Part shown: positions 22,066 to 22,370 of the stretch, piece by piece
Position numbering within the stretch: position 1 is the stretch's first letter
Layout: each line of letters starts with the position of its first letter
Assembly (NCBI GenBank): GCA_964434955.1
Contig: CAYSXI010000077.1
Coordinates: 1-22,370, forward strand
Source: JANQLU01 sp964434955
GTDB lineage: Bacteria; Planctomycetota; Planctomycetia; Pirellulales; Pirellulaceae
DNA: 22,370 nt
Reading direction: 5' to 3'
Notes under the pieces: model-generated
What the model was told of the DNA's origin: nothing
The model's database searches: none
The model's input: only the letters and a program-made list of their open reading frames with translations
Position numbers and translations under genes: made by a program

Positions 22066-22370
22066 TCAGAAATGAAATGAAACGCCCGCGCCTCGCCGGC
22101 GATGTGGTCGACGGTAAAAGTGGCGAGGCGGCCGCACGAAACACCCCGGTTCAACAAACACTTGTTCATGGACAACCACGGGTGCTGCGGGACCGATGGG
22201 ACGGCGAGGTCGCATCGATGAACCAGCCATGGGTGCGGTTTGCAAAGCCGACAGGACCGAATCCGAAACATTCTGCGACTTCAGCCAAACCAGCTGATCG
22301 GCGGACGGTCGTTGGACCACGCCCAGGGATTGAATCTGGTTGGCAATCACAGAATGTTTCGGATTCGGTC
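22066..22370 (-). CDS. Partial small exported repeat protein (planctomycete type)
   Basis: The visible C-terminal part, about 94 residues, reads IANQIQSLGVVQRPSADQLVWLKSQN, then VSDSVLSALQTAP, then a Pro/Arg/His-rich tail ending in RRRGAGVSFHF. This resembles a planctomycete family in which two short repeats of the form GVSDxVIxxI… and LK..GVSDxVI..MQ..P follow a signal peptide, and the protein ends in a basic, aromatic tail. The function is unknown; envelope association is a guess. The start lies outside the window: the GTG at 22350 is probably the internal Val of a VSDxV repeat, not a start. The last 21 bases are suspect (see the inverted-repeat finding), so the residues PNPKHS upstream of VIANQ may be false. 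Confidence 0.55.
   Translation of the reverse strand, partial: PNPKHSVIANQIQSLGVVQRPSADQLVWLKSQNVSDSVLSALQTAPMAGSSMRPRRPIGPAAPVVVHEQVFVEPGCFVRPPRHFYRRPHRRRGAGVSFHF
22255..22370. repeat. Exact 21-bp inverted repeat at the window end
   Basis: Bases 22255-22275 and 22350-22370 are exact reverse complements of each other, separated by 74 bases. The inner copy lies in the coding stretch for QNVSDSV. The outer copy is the very end of the window. It may be a genuine hairpin, but a contig-end assembly artefact is more likely. Confidence 0.9.

Noticed and set aside
22350..22350. GTG start for the right-edge gene
   Set aside because: This Val matches the internal Val of a VSDxV repeat, and no signal peptide follows; the true start is outside the window.
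1..22370. CRISPR arrays, tRNAs, transposases, phage or toxin-antitoxin genes
   Set aside because: None were seen on either strand; repeats are limited to the short ones listed.

Overview
The window looks like a piece of a planctomycete chromosome or draft contig. The GC content is close to half, starts often lack a Shine-Dalgarno (SD) sequence, and the partial gene at the right edge belongs to a small exported repeat family (…VSDxV…LQ…P) that I associate with Planctomycetes. This assignment is inferred from protein style and gene content, since there is no rRNA or other marker.

Left part and centre (about 1-16.8 kb): a surface-polysaccharide locus. A partial secreted protein lies at the left edge on the minus strand. 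Next comes a plus-strand KpsC/KpsS-like capsule glycosyltransferase (371-1918). It converges on a minus-strand run of 14 tightly packed genes transcribed from about 16.81 kb down to 1.94 kb. In transcription order these are: two GT4 glycosyltransferases, GDP-mannose 4,6-dehydratase (gmd), a single-polypeptide PseB-PseC fusion, PseF, PseH, a class I/II aminotransferase, PseI, an ATP-grasp ligase, an RraA-like aldolase, a SAM methyltransferase, an amidohydrolase, PseG and a PIG-L/LmbE deacetylase. Together PseB, C, H, G, I and F form a complete route from UDP-GlcNAc to CMP-pseudaminic acid (CMP-Pse). Six further enzymes are interleaved with the pse genes and are not part of the known core pathway. 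They look like a tailoring module that makes or attaches an unusual substituent on the nonulosonate. The KpsC/S-like protein is a reasonable candidate for the transferase that uses the CMP-sugar.

Right part (about 16.9-22.4 kb): plus-strand housekeeping genes. tdh, kbl and a low-specificity threonine aldolase form a threonine-to-glycine operon, followed by a hairpin. Next is rtcB (RNA 3'-phosphate ligase family), interrupted by an 18-N assembly gap whose size breaks the reading frame, and closed by a strong intrinsic terminator. The window ends inside a minus-strand gene for a small exported repeat protein. Its last 21 bases are an exact reverse complement of a segment about 75 bases inward, which looks like a contig-end artefact.

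The points most worth a second look are the PseB-PseC fusion, the interleaved tailoring genes, and the candidate pseudaminyltransferase. No tRNA, rRNA, CRISPR array, transposase or insertion sequence was found, and no gene-free stretch exceeds 300 bases.
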